38,291 nt of DNA, from positions 1-38,291 of IMG/VR virus record IMGVR_UViG_3300044712_000427; one strand, given 5' to 3'. Shown here piece by piece: positions 31,827 through 37,645 of the stretch. A model generated the notes under the pieces. The model searched no databases and had not been told where the DNA came from. It worked only from the letters and a program-made list of their open reading frames with translations. This DNA comes from a virus. Each line of letters opens with the position of its first letter. Positions within the stretch are counted from its first letter, which is position 1. A program made the translations under genes and the position numbers.

Positions 31827-32169
31827 TACCACTTAAAGAAAGTTCCTCGCCTGTAAGTGCATAGTATAAATTTTGTAGTTGGTGAGCAAAATGAATTTCG
31901 GCAATCCATGTTTCAGTTTCACCAAAATAAACCTGACCTTCTACGCTAATTATAAATTCGCCAATATGATAATAACCTACAGTCCCTTCTTCTAAACCAA
32001 ATTTAATAAGCCAGCCTTCATTTAATTTAATCGGAACGGCTTGCCATGTAGTAAGGCATTCAAAGTCAAATACAATATTCCCTGACCTTAATAGCTCAAG
32101 TACCTTAATTACTTTATTTGAATATTTTTCTATAAAAACATTCCCTATTCTTAATTCATTTGCTTTCAT
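31822..32169 (-). CDS. cassette gene, conserved Bacteroidetes phage protein
   Basis: 115 aa, MKANELRIGNVFIEKYSNKV ... WLIKFGLEE ... FAHQLQNLYYALTGEELSL. This is a recurrent small protein of Bacteroidetes phages and mobile elements (N-terminal NELRIGN, C-terminal HQLQNLYxALTGEEL), function not established. The cassette boxes GTTATATACC (31821-31830) and GGTATATAAC (32200-32209) are a perfect 10-bp inverted pair, extending to 14 of 15. A second copy exists at the contig ends. Confidence 0.8.
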   Translation of the reverse strand: MKANELRIGNVFIEKYSNKVIKVLELLRSGNIVFDFECLTTWQAVPIKLNEGWLIKFGLEEGTVGYYHIGEFIISVEGQVYFGETETWIAEIHFAHQLQNLYYALTGEELSLSGI

Positions 32170-32199
32170 ATATTTTTGTTTAAATAATTAATAATAAGC

Positions 32200-32337
32200 G
32201 GTATATAACAAGCGGTCATAAAACATTGGGGTTTAATTTGTTATTCAAACTTTGTACCCCGTGCAAAGTTCGGTTTCGGCTGATAGGTTCGTGGCTCGAA
32301 ATTCCCAACGATTTTATACCGCCAGCCGTTAGCAACA
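32200..32337 (-). other. attC-like site (complete copy)
   Basis: Minus strand: core TGTTGCTAAC, arm GGCGGTATAAAATCGTTGGG, spacer of about 75 nt, arm CCCCAATGTTTTATGACCGC, core GTTATATACC. About 135 bp. Copy at 1-129. The arms match at 17 of 20 positions. Confidence 0.7.
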
Positions 32338-32341
32338 AGCA

Positions 32342-32623
32342 TTAAAACGGCGTTGGTACTTCTGGACAATCTGGAAGCTCTTGCCATGCGTAAATATATT
32401 CAGGAATTTTTAAATCTGAATCATTTGCATAGCAATCTTTCATATAATCTCTTGTTTCAAGTGAGCCAATCCATTTTTTGCCGTTCCAAAATCCCTGAAT
32501 TGGCTTCTTGTCGTATTTATATGCAATTAACACTTCTTTATTAACTTCTGGCAGTTCAGGTAAAAAATGCCAGTTGCTAACAACAGGTATATTCAATTGC
32601 GGTTTTTGTGTTTCTTTTGCCAT
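32342..32623 (-). CDS. cassette gene, DUF551-like protein
   Basis: 93 aa. WHFLPELPEVNKEVLIAYKY, GFWNGKKWIGS and YIYAWQELPDCP match the WxxLPxxxxxVLV...W...VxxWxxLP pattern of DUF551-type phage proteins, function unknown. The first 15 residues (MAKETQKPQLNIPV) are encoded inside the upstream attC-like hairpin. Core GTTGCTAAC (32573-32581) lies in the ORF and pairs with GTTAGCAAC (32328-32336), 9 of 9. Confidence 0.75.
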   Translation of the reverse strand: MAKETQKPQLNIPVVSNWHFLPELPEVNKEVLIAYKYDKKPIQGFWNGKKWIGSLETRDYMKDCYANDSDLKIPEYIYAWQELPDCPEVPTPF

Positions 32624-32716
32624 TTGTTCTCGTATTTAAGTTATTACTAATTTGATAATTCCGTGCTTCGTAGTCCGCAACTGAAATATACCTGCGGACG
32701 TTGTGTGCAATTTTGC
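32573..32716 (-). other. attC-like site containing a start codon
   Basis: Minus-strand arm CAGGTATATTTCAGTTGCGG (32696-32677 region) opposes CCGCAATTGAATATACCTG (near 32602-32584): 17 of 19 pairs with one bulge. Between the arms lie the ATG at 32621-32623 and the first codons of the DUF551-like gene. Cores: CACAAC (32705-32700) and GTTAGCAAC (32581-32573). Confidence 0.65.
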
Positions 32717-32717
32717 C

Positions 32718-32978
32718 CTAAGCATACCACACGCATTCACAGTCTGTGCATTTATCGGCATCTGGCCCCCATGCAATAATATTTCTACTATAACAATTAG
32801 GGCAAAACTGTCCGCTTCGCCACACAACATGCGGTATACGCAATTTTTTTAACTCCGCTTCTGCAAAATCACTAAGTTTCTGCTTACCAAATATTGGGGC
32901 CACTTGTCCATGTATCTCTTTATACCAATGGTCTGCTATCTTATTAGCTATCAACCTTTCTATTTCTTTTGTTTTCAT
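32718..32978 (-). CDS. two-part protein: helical N-terminus plus cassette-borne zinc ribbon
   Basis: 86 aa. Residues 1-50 (MKTKEIERLIANKIADHWYK ... KKLRIPH) are helical; residues 51-86 are a zinc ribbon, CPNC...CTDC. The cassette core CACACAAC (32821-32828) falls exactly between the parts and pairs with GTTGTGTG (32700-32707). The mobile unit would therefore be about 120 bp and encode only the zinc ribbon, with the N-terminal domain inside the upstream attC-like site. Confidence 0.7.
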   Translation of the reverse strand: MKTKEIERLIANKIADHWYKEIHGQVAPIFGKQKLSDFAEAELKKLRIPHVVWRSGQFCPNCYSRNIIAWGPDADKCTDCECVWYA

Positions 32979-33035
32979 ATTCGTTCTATTTATCCGTTAA
33001 AAAAACATGACGCATACCGCCGTCCGTTAGCGGGC
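32821..33035 (-). other. long attC-like site enclosing 50 codons
   Basis: Minus-strand arm GGCGGTATGCGTCA (33021-33008) opposes TTGCGTATACCGCA (32843-32830): 11 or so pairs. The spacer holds the ATG and first 47 codons of the 32718-32978 gene. Cores: GCCCGCTAAC (33035-33026) and GTTGTGTG (32828-32821). The weakest hairpin of the set but with matching cores at both ends. Confidence 0.45.
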
Positions 33036-33434
33036 ATTTAAAATCACCGCCTGATAGTTTTGTACAGCTTGATACTTTTTTACTGCCTTATAAAATTTCT
33101 TCCAGTTAGAAACCTGTCCATTAGTTGTTATATTTTGCAATATTTCTTCTGCTGCATATAAGGCATCTGATTTAGTCTGTAATTGTTTTAAAATATACAA
33201 TATTGCTTTTATCGTATCTCCTTCAATTGTCAAATACTTAGGTTTATAAATTTGCTTTACTGTATCGGAATTTGTCGAATATGGAGCATGTAAAATCAAT
33301 TGAAATTCTGGTTTTGGTAAAGAATCGGCATTTATAAATTGAATTTTTTGACCAAATGAAAATGAATAAACGCCCGCTAACAATGCACATAAGCAAAGCC
33401 TGGTTAAATACGTATTTAAAGTTTTGTTTTTCAT
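33027..33434 (-). CDS. cassette gene, secreted-type protein
   Basis: 135 aa from the ATG at 33432-33434; a longer frame uses TTG and runs through the attC. The N-terminus (TYLTRLCLCALLAGVYSFSF then GQK) is a Sec signal peptide with Q-rule end. The mature part is predicted helical (ILYILKQLQTKSDALYAAEE; NWKKFYKAVKKYQAV). Cassette core GCCCGCTAAC (33372-33381) lies inside the signal sequence at LLAGV and pairs perfectly over 10 bp with GTTAGCGGGC (33026-33035), where the stop codon also lies. Confidence 0.65.
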   Translation of the reverse strand: MKNKTLNTYLTRLCLCALLAGVYSFSFGQKIQFINADSLPKPEFQLILHAPYSTNSDTVKQIYKPKYLTIEGDTIKAILYILKQLQTKSDALYAAEEILQNITTNGQVSNWKKFYKAVKKYQAVQNYQAVILNAR

Positions 33435-33507
33435 ATTATTGTTATTTATAAATTGATAAAATAGTTCTTTGAAATCCGGCTCAGCGCATGTGCTGGACGT
33501 TATACGC
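33372..33507 (-). other. attC-like site containing a start codon
   Basis: Minus-strand arm AGCACATGCGCTGAGCCGG (33494-33476) opposes CCAGGCTTTGCTTATGTGCA (33403-33384). The ATG at 33432-33434 and 11 codons lie between the arms. Cores: GCGTATAAC (33507-33499) and GTTAGCGGGC (33381-33372). Confidence 0.6.
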
Positions 33508-33509
33508 AA

Positions 33510-33896
33510 TTAAAATGGCAAGTCATCGCCACTTAAAAGCATATTGATTTGAGATTTAATTTCATAAATCTGAATATCCATTACCTTTTTAGCTTGATTG
33601 CAATATAAATCCTTTTGCCTGTGCGTAAATCCAGTTTTATTTAAATCAAAAAGCATTTTAGCCGCTTCCAATTGAGCTATATTTTTTGAAATAAATTCTT
33701 TGAAATTTTTTCTCAGTTCAGCGAGTTTGTTTTTTTCTTCATTTAACAATCTATTTAAGTTGTTTTCTTTTTCAGTCCAGTCCTCTTTAAATTGTTGATG
33801 ACATGCCATTCTAAGTATATTTACTATTTTTTCGGCTTTTTCTCCTTCTACTCCATTATCGAGTAAAATATCTAAAACAGGTTCTTTTTTTAACAT
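33510..33896 (-). CDS. cassette gene, coiled-coil protein with SSB-like C-terminal tip
   Basis: 128 aa. Helical throughout, with a long coiled coil (KENNLNRLLNEEKNKLAELR) and a C-terminus LLSGDDLPF. The acidic DDLPF end is the interaction peptide of bacterial SSB proteins, bound by primase, RecO, PriA and others. Without an OB-fold this may be an SSB-tip mimic that recruits or blocks those partners (inference). Bracketed by GCGTATAAC (33926-33934) and GTTATACGC (33499-33507), 9 of 9. Confidence 0.7.
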   Translation of the reverse strand: MLKKEPVLDILLDNGVEGEKAEKIVNILRMACHQQFKEDWTEKENNLNRLLNEEKNKLAELRKNFKEFISKNIAQLEAAKMLFDLNKTGFTHRQKDLYCNQAKKVMDIQIYEIKSQINMLLSGDDLPF

Positions 33897-33925
33897 TGTA
33901 TTTATTTTAAAAATTAATAATAAAA

Positions 33926-34062
33926 GCGTATAACAACGGCTTATAAAACATAGGCGGTTCAGTGCGTTGCCAACTGTATCGCTCGTATCAAGTTCGGTGA
34001 CGTATGATAGTTTCGCGGCTTCGTATCGCCTACGATTTTATAGCCGCGTCCGTTAGCAAACA
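33926..34062 (-). other. attC-like site
   Basis: Minus strand: core TTTGCTAAC, arm CGGCTATAAAATCGTAGGCG (34046-34027), spacer of about 70 nt with its own small hairpins, arm CGCCTATGTTTTATAAGCCG (33956-33937), core GTTATACGC. The arms pair at 17 of 20. About 137 bp, close to the upper usual attC size. Confidence 0.72.
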
Positions 34063-34098
34063 TATTAAGACTCTTCGCCAGATTTCAATATAAATTAC

Positions 34099-34293
34099 TC
34101 AATTGTTTTCATAATCTTTTAACTTACAAAATTTAGGAAATTTACCGGCATACATTAAATCTAAATTATCGCCTTTTAGAATTTTTTCTTTAAATCCAGG
34201 CTTATTATAAAAAAACCAACGACAATACCAATTATCTTCGAATAAGTTAAGATAAGGGCACAATTGGCACATTTCTACTTTAATTATTTTCAT
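34099..34293 (-). CDS. small Cys-rich protein
   Basis: 64 aa. MCQLCPYL, WYCRWFFYN and FPKFCKLKDYEN: four Cys in a CxxC...C...C pattern that may bind zinc; similar layout to the 132-467 product. It overlaps the DnaA-like gene by 4 bp, so it belongs to the early operon, yet its 3' end abuts an attC-like site. It has no matching 5' core, so it marks the upstream edge of the array. Confidence 0.65.
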   Translation of the reverse strand: MKIIKVEMCQLCPYLNLFEDNWYCRWFFYNKPGFKEKILKGDNLDLMYAGKFPKFCKLKDYENN

Positions 34294-34670
34294 TTCAATA
34301 AAAGTTTTTCAATTTCTTCAATTTGATATTTAATATATGAATCGGTTTCAATTAAATTTTTTATAGTCTTGTGAGAATGAATAACCGTTGTTCTATCTCT
34401 ATTTCCAATTGATTTGCCAATCACTCTGTCGGAACCTAAATGCATTTCCTTTGCAAAATAATGACATATTTGACGGGGTAAGACATATTTTCTTGACCTT
34501 GTTTTAAAGTTTATTTTCCAAAAATCAATATTAAAATAATTAAAAACTACTTTAATAATATAATCAAATGATATCATCCTCCCATTGTATTTTTTAATAC
34601 CATTTATCTCAAATGCTATAGATGAGATATTATAAATATTTGGCTCGGGTTGTTTAAAATAATCAATCAT
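34290..34670 (-). CDS. stand-alone DnaA domain IV-like protein
   Basis: 126 aa. RKYVLPRQICHYFAKEMH followed by IGKSIGNRDRTTVIHSHKTI reproduces the DnaA C-terminal signature (RQIAMYL..., GGRDHTTVIHA...), with Arg, Asp and Thr-Thr-Val at the DNA-contact positions. The AAA+ domain is absent. It probably binds DnaA-box-like sites to start or regulate phage replication, or competes with host DnaA. Confidence 0.82.
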   Translation of the reverse strand: MIDYFKQPEPNIYNISSIAFEINGIKKYNGRMISFDYIIKVVFNYFNIDFWKINFKTRSRKYVLPRQICHYFAKEMHLGSDRVIGKSIGNRDRTTVIHSHKTIKNLIETDSYIKYQIEEIEKLLLK

Positions 34671-34879
34671 AATCCTCTTATAAATATTAATAAATCAATC
34701 AATAAACATTTAAATTCATCCTTTTCATCATCATTAAAACAATCGCATAACGAACTGTTTATTGTTTCGTTTATATCACTGGCATGAGTTGGACTATTAA
34801 TATCATTTGTGCTTTCGAAAAATAAAGCTTGTAATTTAATTATATTACTTGCTGTTATTTGTTTTTGGTTTGGGCTCAT
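34667..34879 (-). CDS. hypothetical small acidic protein
   Basis: 70 aa from the ATG at 34877-34879 (MSPNQKQITASNIIKLQALF); a start 14 codons upstream would overlap the preceding small gene. Acidic C-terminus (CFNDDEKDEFKCLLIDLLIF). Overlaps the DnaA-like gene by 4 bp. Function unknown. Confidence 0.55.
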   Translation of the reverse strand: MSPNQKQITASNIIKLQALFFESTNDINSPTHASDINETINSSLCDCFNDDEKDEFKCLLIDLLIFIRGL

Positions 34880-34892
34880 ATCAAAATGGTAG

Positions 34893-35054
34893 TTAAAAAG
34901 GTAGCATAATACATACTTCATAAAATAATTGTGGCGAATATCCTAACTCAAAATATCGGTACATGTGCGCAATATTGTAATCAGATATATCGTGTAATTT
35001 TGATAATTCAAAACGCCACAATTGAAAAAATAAATCGAGTTCTATTATTTGCAT
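34893..35054 (-). CDS. hypothetical 53-aa protein
   Basis: ATG at 35052-35054; MQIIELDLFFQLWRFELSKL then HDISDYNIAHMYRYFELGYS. Aromatic-rich and helical. It fits exactly between neighbours in the early operon, leaving 13 nt before the next start. No family recognised. Confidence 0.55.
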   Translation of the reverse strand: MQIIELDLFFQLWRFELSKLHDISDYNIAHMYRYFELGYSPQLFYEVCIMLPF

Positions 35055-35116
35055 TTCAAATCTTTTGTTAATTCTATTCTCACTTCCTTATCCGATTTCT
35101 GGAATGGTATCTTTAT
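35045..35116 (-). CDS. possible 23-aa ORF with AUA start
   Basis: The frame MKIPFQKSDKEVRIELTKDL plus KCK begins at an ATA that overlaps the ninG stop as ATAA, in the way coupled genes overlap as ATGA, and ends overlapping the next ATG. Codon use looks coding. No standard start codon is present. Low confidence; listed because it parallels the 2049-2210 case. Confidence 0.25.
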   Translation of the reverse strand: MKIPFQKSDKEVRIELTKDLKCK

Positions 35117-35496
35117 TGCTTTGCTTTTAATTCGTTTACGAGTTTTCGATAATGGTTGCATAGTGCATCTATTTCAAATTGTGAGTATTTAACTGTTTTC
35201 TGTTTCTGGGCGTGAAGTATTTCTATTATATCTTTGCCATATTTTTTTATTAGCGATAACGTGTATCCGCTCATATTACCTTCGGAAAACCTGTTGCATG
35301 AACGACATTGGCTATGCACGTTTTTTTCGCTCCAACGTGTTGACTTGTGTTTTCTATTAACGTAGTGGCCTGCGTCCATTTCTTTCCAGTCTTGAATTTT
35401 TCCGCATGAAATACATTTGCATTTTTGGGTTCCTGTAATACGGTCTCGAAGTCGAATATATTCTGAAAAAATGCGGTCAAGTGTTTCGGTTGTCAT
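35113..35496 (-). CDS. ninG: NinG/Rap-like recombination nuclease
   Basis: 127 aa. CKCISCGKIQDWKEMDAGHY, then HSQCRSCNRFSEGN, and a helical C-terminus match the lambda NinG (Rap) family, a zinc-containing HNH-like Holliday-junction/D-loop endonuclease that aids phage recombination. Key features: CxxC, GHY with catalytic-type His, CxxCN. Sits with a Rad52-like annealing protein and an SSB-like protein, a plausible recombination module. Confidence 0.85.
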   Translation of the reverse strand: MTTETLDRIFSEYIRLRDRITGTQKCKCISCGKIQDWKEMDAGHYVNRKHKSTRWSEKNVHSQCRSCNRFSEGNMSGYTLSLIKKYGKDIIEILHAQKQKTVKYSQFEIDALCNHYRKLVNELKAKQ

Positions 35497-35876
35497 TTTA
35501 TTTGCATATTACTTAATCTCATTTCTTCCTTACCTTTACTTATGAGAGTGCGAACCCAATCAAGCTGATGAGTTGCGGTTCTGTTTAATCGTTCAATCAA
35601 ATCAACTATGTAGTTTTCTCGGGTGCATTCTGTTTCAACTAATGCCTTTAAAACTGAAGGGCTCAACTTTTCGATTTTATGTTTGTCAATACCCATTTTA
35701 ATAGCGCAATTTTGATAGTACTTTGCATCGGCTAACATCTTTCCAGTTCGTGCAACTAATACACTTAATTCGCTTCCTATTTCAGGTAATACGCTCATGT
35801 CGTCTGGAATAGTCGATGTAACGAATCCGTATATTTCAACGGACTCTATTTCTATTTCTTCAAGTTTCTGTATCAC
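35493..35876 (-). CDS. hypothetical early protein
   Basis: 127 aa, GTG start at 35876 overlapping the previous stop as GTGA. Middle region ELSVLVARTGKMLADAKYYQ is helical, with a C-terminal ATHQLDWVRTLISKGKEEMR. Within the recombination operon; overlaps ninG by 4 bp. Similar uncharacterised proteins accompany annealing proteins in Bacteroidetes phages (general recall). Function unknown. Confidence 0.65.
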   Translation of the reverse strand: MIQKLEEIEIESVEIYGFVTSTIPDDMSVLPEIGSELSVLVARTGKMLADAKYYQNCAIKMGIDKHKIEKLSPSVLKALVETECTRENYIVDLIERLNRTATHQLDWVRTLISKGKEEMRLSNMQIK

Positions 35877-36250
35877 GCTTTCCGAATTTTAACATAATAA
35901 CTATACTTTGCAGTAGCAGGTTCAATTACATCACCTGTCTCAGAATTGGCATCTAATTTAAACTTCATTGCAGCTTTAGCCTTATCCTCAATATCAGATA
36001 AAGACTTTTTTACTTCACTCCATGCTTTAATGTGATTAAAATCGTAAGTTGTTTTAATTTGGCAATTATAAACAAAACCATTTTTCTTATAATCTTTTTC
36101 GCCAGTTGCTTCAACTTCATCATATGCTAATTTTTTAACAGCATTAATAGCATTTTCAATAATTTCTGACTGTAGTTTAAATTGTGTATAAGCGTCTATT
36201 GCGCTCATTTGACCATCATTTACTTTCTGTAAAATCTCTAATATATTCAT
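35873..36250 (-). CDS. hypothetical early protein
   Basis: 125 aa from the ATG at 36248-36250 (MNILEILQKVNDGQMSAIDA); a TTG 14 codons upstream is less likely. Helical N-terminal part, then YKKNGFVYNCQIKTTYDFNH and IEDKAKAAMKFKLDANSETG, ending YYVKIRKA. Located between the SSB-like and NinG genes, so a replication or recombination accessory role is likely. Confidence 0.65.
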   Translation of the reverse strand: MNILEILQKVNDGQMSAIDAYTQFKLQSEIIENAINAVKKLAYDEVEATGEKDYKKNGFVYNCQIKTTYDFNHIKAWSEVKKSLSDIEDKAKAAMKFKLDANSETGDVIEPATAKYSYYVKIRKA

Positions 36251-36332
36251 AATTTTTATGTATTTGTTTACTGTCTTTTTTATTAGCTTCAATAGCTCTT
36301 AATTGATTAAAAAAGTCTTTACTTGATTCCAT
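36216..36332 (-). CDS. hypothetical 38-aa protein
   Basis: ATG at 36330-36332; MESSKDFFNQLRAIEANKKD then SKQIHKNYEYIRDFTESK. Charged and helical. It fills the gap before the next gene and overlaps its start by 35 bp. Plausible small early gene; no known family. Confidence 0.45.
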   Translation of the reverse strand: MESSKDFFNQLRAIEANKKDSKQIHKNYEYIRDFTESK

Positions 36333-36356
36333 AATATACTTATTATCAGTTATTTA

Positions 36357-36638
36357 TCAGAATGGTAGTTCTCCGTCTACTTCAATATCTTGCGCGATAC
36401 TTGTTGGAGATGTAAACTTATTTTCATTTTTCTTTTCGGGCTTGAAAGTGTCAACTTCTACATAATGAGTATTTCCCCACTGGTCAGGCTCTTTACTTTT
36501 TTGCACTTTAATTTTAATATACTTTTGTCCTTTAGACTCAGTAATAAACTCTTTTGGTAATTTAGATAAGCACAATGAAACTTCAATTAAGTTACCATTA
36601 AACTTCTCTTTACCTTTTCCGCAATAAATCTTTTCCAT
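36357..36638 (-). CDS. SSB-like single-strand DNA-binding protein
   Basis: 93 aa, shorter than a full SSB. The N-terminal 60 residues could form a small OB-like barrel (NLIEVSLCLSKLPKEFITES; KYIKIKVQKSKEPDQWGNTH), followed by a low-complexity linker and the C-terminal tip EVDGELPF, the acidic Asp/Glu-Leu-Pro-Phe end of SSB. It lies 2 nt after the Rad52-like annealing gene, the usual partner. Confidence 0.65.
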   Translation of the reverse strand: MEKIYCGKGKEKFNGNLIEVSLCLSKLPKEFITESKGQKYIKIKVQKSKEPDQWGNTHYVEVDTFKPEKKNENKFTSPTSIAQDIEVDGELPF

Positions 36639-36640
36639 AA

Positions 36641-37168
36641 TTATTTTTTGTTAAAATGTCCCCATTTGAAACGAACTTTGTCATTATTATCTTTACAGGC
36701 TAATCCAGTTAACTTACCTTCTGTAAATTCTGAAATCCACTTCCAGTCTTTTAGTTTTAAAAGATAAGTAGTTTTGCCTGTTGTTTTATCAAATTCTTCA
36801 TCTGTTAATTGAACTTTAATGACAGGATAATCATAAAGCTCGCGACCTATACCCCAATTAAAACAAGCACGTTTAAATGAATCGCTAGCAAGTCCTTTCT
36901 CTTTTTCTGTATTACTTTCGGTTCCGGTGTCCTCTTTTGAAACCCATTGTTTTTTAATATCGTCCCAAATAGAAACGATACAGTTTTGGTTTTCTCTAGT
37001 ATGTTCGCGCTTCCAGTTTAATCGCCCGCAAACTTCATCTAATCTATTCATGTCAGCTCTGGCATCTTTATAGGCCAAAATTGTAGCGAATCCACCTTTA
37101 TTGACTGATTGTATTCTAAAATCTATTTCGTCAATTTTTAAAGGCTCTGATAATTTTTTTAGTTCCAT
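36641..37168 (-). CDS. Rad52/Sak-like single-strand annealing protein
   Basis: 175 aa. GGFATILAYKDARADMNRLD, NWKREHTREN and especially KGLASDSFKRACFNWGIGRE LYDYP match the Rad52/Rad22 (Sak) annealase core, where the helix with SxxFKRAxxxxGIG is diagnostic. It promotes annealing of complementary strands in phage recombination. Preceded by a promoter and an RNA element (37185-37262), so its expression may be controlled in its leader. Confidence 0.82.
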   Translation of the reverse strand: MELKKLSEPLKIDEIDFRIQSVNKGGFATILAYKDARADMNRLDEVCGRLNWKREHTRENQNCIVSIWDDIKKQWVSKEDTGTESNTEKEKGLASDSFKRACFNWGIGRELYDYPVIKVQLTDEEFDKTTGKTTYLLKLKDWKWISEFTEGKLTGLACKDNNDKVRFKWGHFNKK

Positions 37169-37184
37169 TTTGTTTTAAATTTAA

Positions 37185-37262
37185 AAGCCCCTTAAAAGTA
37201 CTTACCGGGTACAATTAAAGGGCTTCGAGGTTTATAACCAATATTTTAGCACTACCCGGTAA
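37185..37262 (-). promoter_or_regulatory. structured 5' leader: terminator-like stem with pseudoknot
   Basis: Minus-strand order: TTACCGGGTA (37262-37253), 27 nt, AAGCCCTTTAA (37225-37215), 3 nt, TACCCGGTAA (37211-37202), 6 nt, TTAAGGGGCTT (37195-37185), TTTAAATTTAAAA. The outer 10-mer pairs perfectly with the loop of the 11-bp, U-rich-tailed stem, giving an H-type pseudoknot or alternative folds. Sits between a promoter and the annealase start: a candidate attenuator, protein operator or ligand-sensing element. Confidence 0.65.
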
Positions 37263-37271
37263 ATAGTAATT

Positions 37272-37301
37272 CAAAGATACAAAATAAAATGAACTTTGCA
37301 A
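37272..37301 (-). promoter_or_regulatory. promoter of the annealase operon
   Basis: Minus strand: -33 TTG (37301-37299), 19-nt spacer, -7 TATCTTTG (37279-37272), full TAnnTTTG match. The transcript would start close to 37266, a few bases before the pseudoknot leader. Confidence 0.75.
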
Positions 37302-37643
37302 CTAATCTTTTCTTTTTAATGATTCTAAATAACTTTGAATTGTACCAATATTATACTTTGCTCTTTCTTCATCAGTCAACTCTCTTTTATAATCACACAT
37401 TGTACAGCGCATTTTTGATAGTTCTTTAGGCGCTGTATGTGTTAATCTATAATCGTGTTTTCCGTCGTTTAAACAATCAGCTTTTTCCGATTCGTAGTGA
37501 AATGATATTGAAGTTGTAAATACAAATGATTTTCCACAGCGATCGCATTCCATTTGATGTTTAACACCTTCTTCGTATCCAAAACCTTCATCGTGATTTA
37601 TATCAAGTTCTTTTTCACAATATGGACATTCCAAATCTTTCAT
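37302..37643 (-). CDS. zinc-ribbon protein
   Basis: 113 aa with three Cys pairs: CPYCEKEL near the start, CDRCGKSF at about 34 and MRCTMCDYKREL at about 79. The first two probably form one zinc ribbon; the third may form another with His/Cys in CLNDGKHDYRLTH. Possible transcription or host-interaction factor. Its C-terminal end overlaps the downstream promoter by 1 base. Confidence 0.7.
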   Translation of the reverse strand: MKDLECPYCEKELDINHDEGFGYEEGVKHQMECDRCGKSFVFTTSISFHYESEKADCLNDGKHDYRLTHTAPKELSKMRCTMCDYKRELTDEERAKYNIGTIQSYLESLKRKD

Positions 37644-37645
37644 TT

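Larger units (their letters stand above)
31758..32335. repeat. 578-bp segment duplicated at the contig ends
   Basis: Its first 127 bases equal the contig's last 127 and its last 127 equal the contig's first 127. The repeat holds eight codons of a truncated copy of the 37969-38187 gene start, the 49-bp flank, the 31822-32169 cassette and its attC. The right edge lies 2 nt beyond the attC core GCTAAC. Confidence 0.85.

Noticed and set aside
32636-32830. 64-codon minus-strand frame overlapping 32718-32978
   Set aside because: It is an out-of-frame shadow of the zinc-ribbon gene and the adjacent attC-like site; no coding pattern.
33435-33509. N-terminal extension of the 33027-33434 gene to 33509
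   Set aside because: Needs a TTG start inside an attC core and would place a signal peptide 25 residues into the protein.
26294-34062. CRISPR array or transposon ends as an explanation for the repeated hairpins
   Set aside because: Spacing is irregular, the units contain genes, arms differ in sequence from site to site, and no cas or transposase gene is present.
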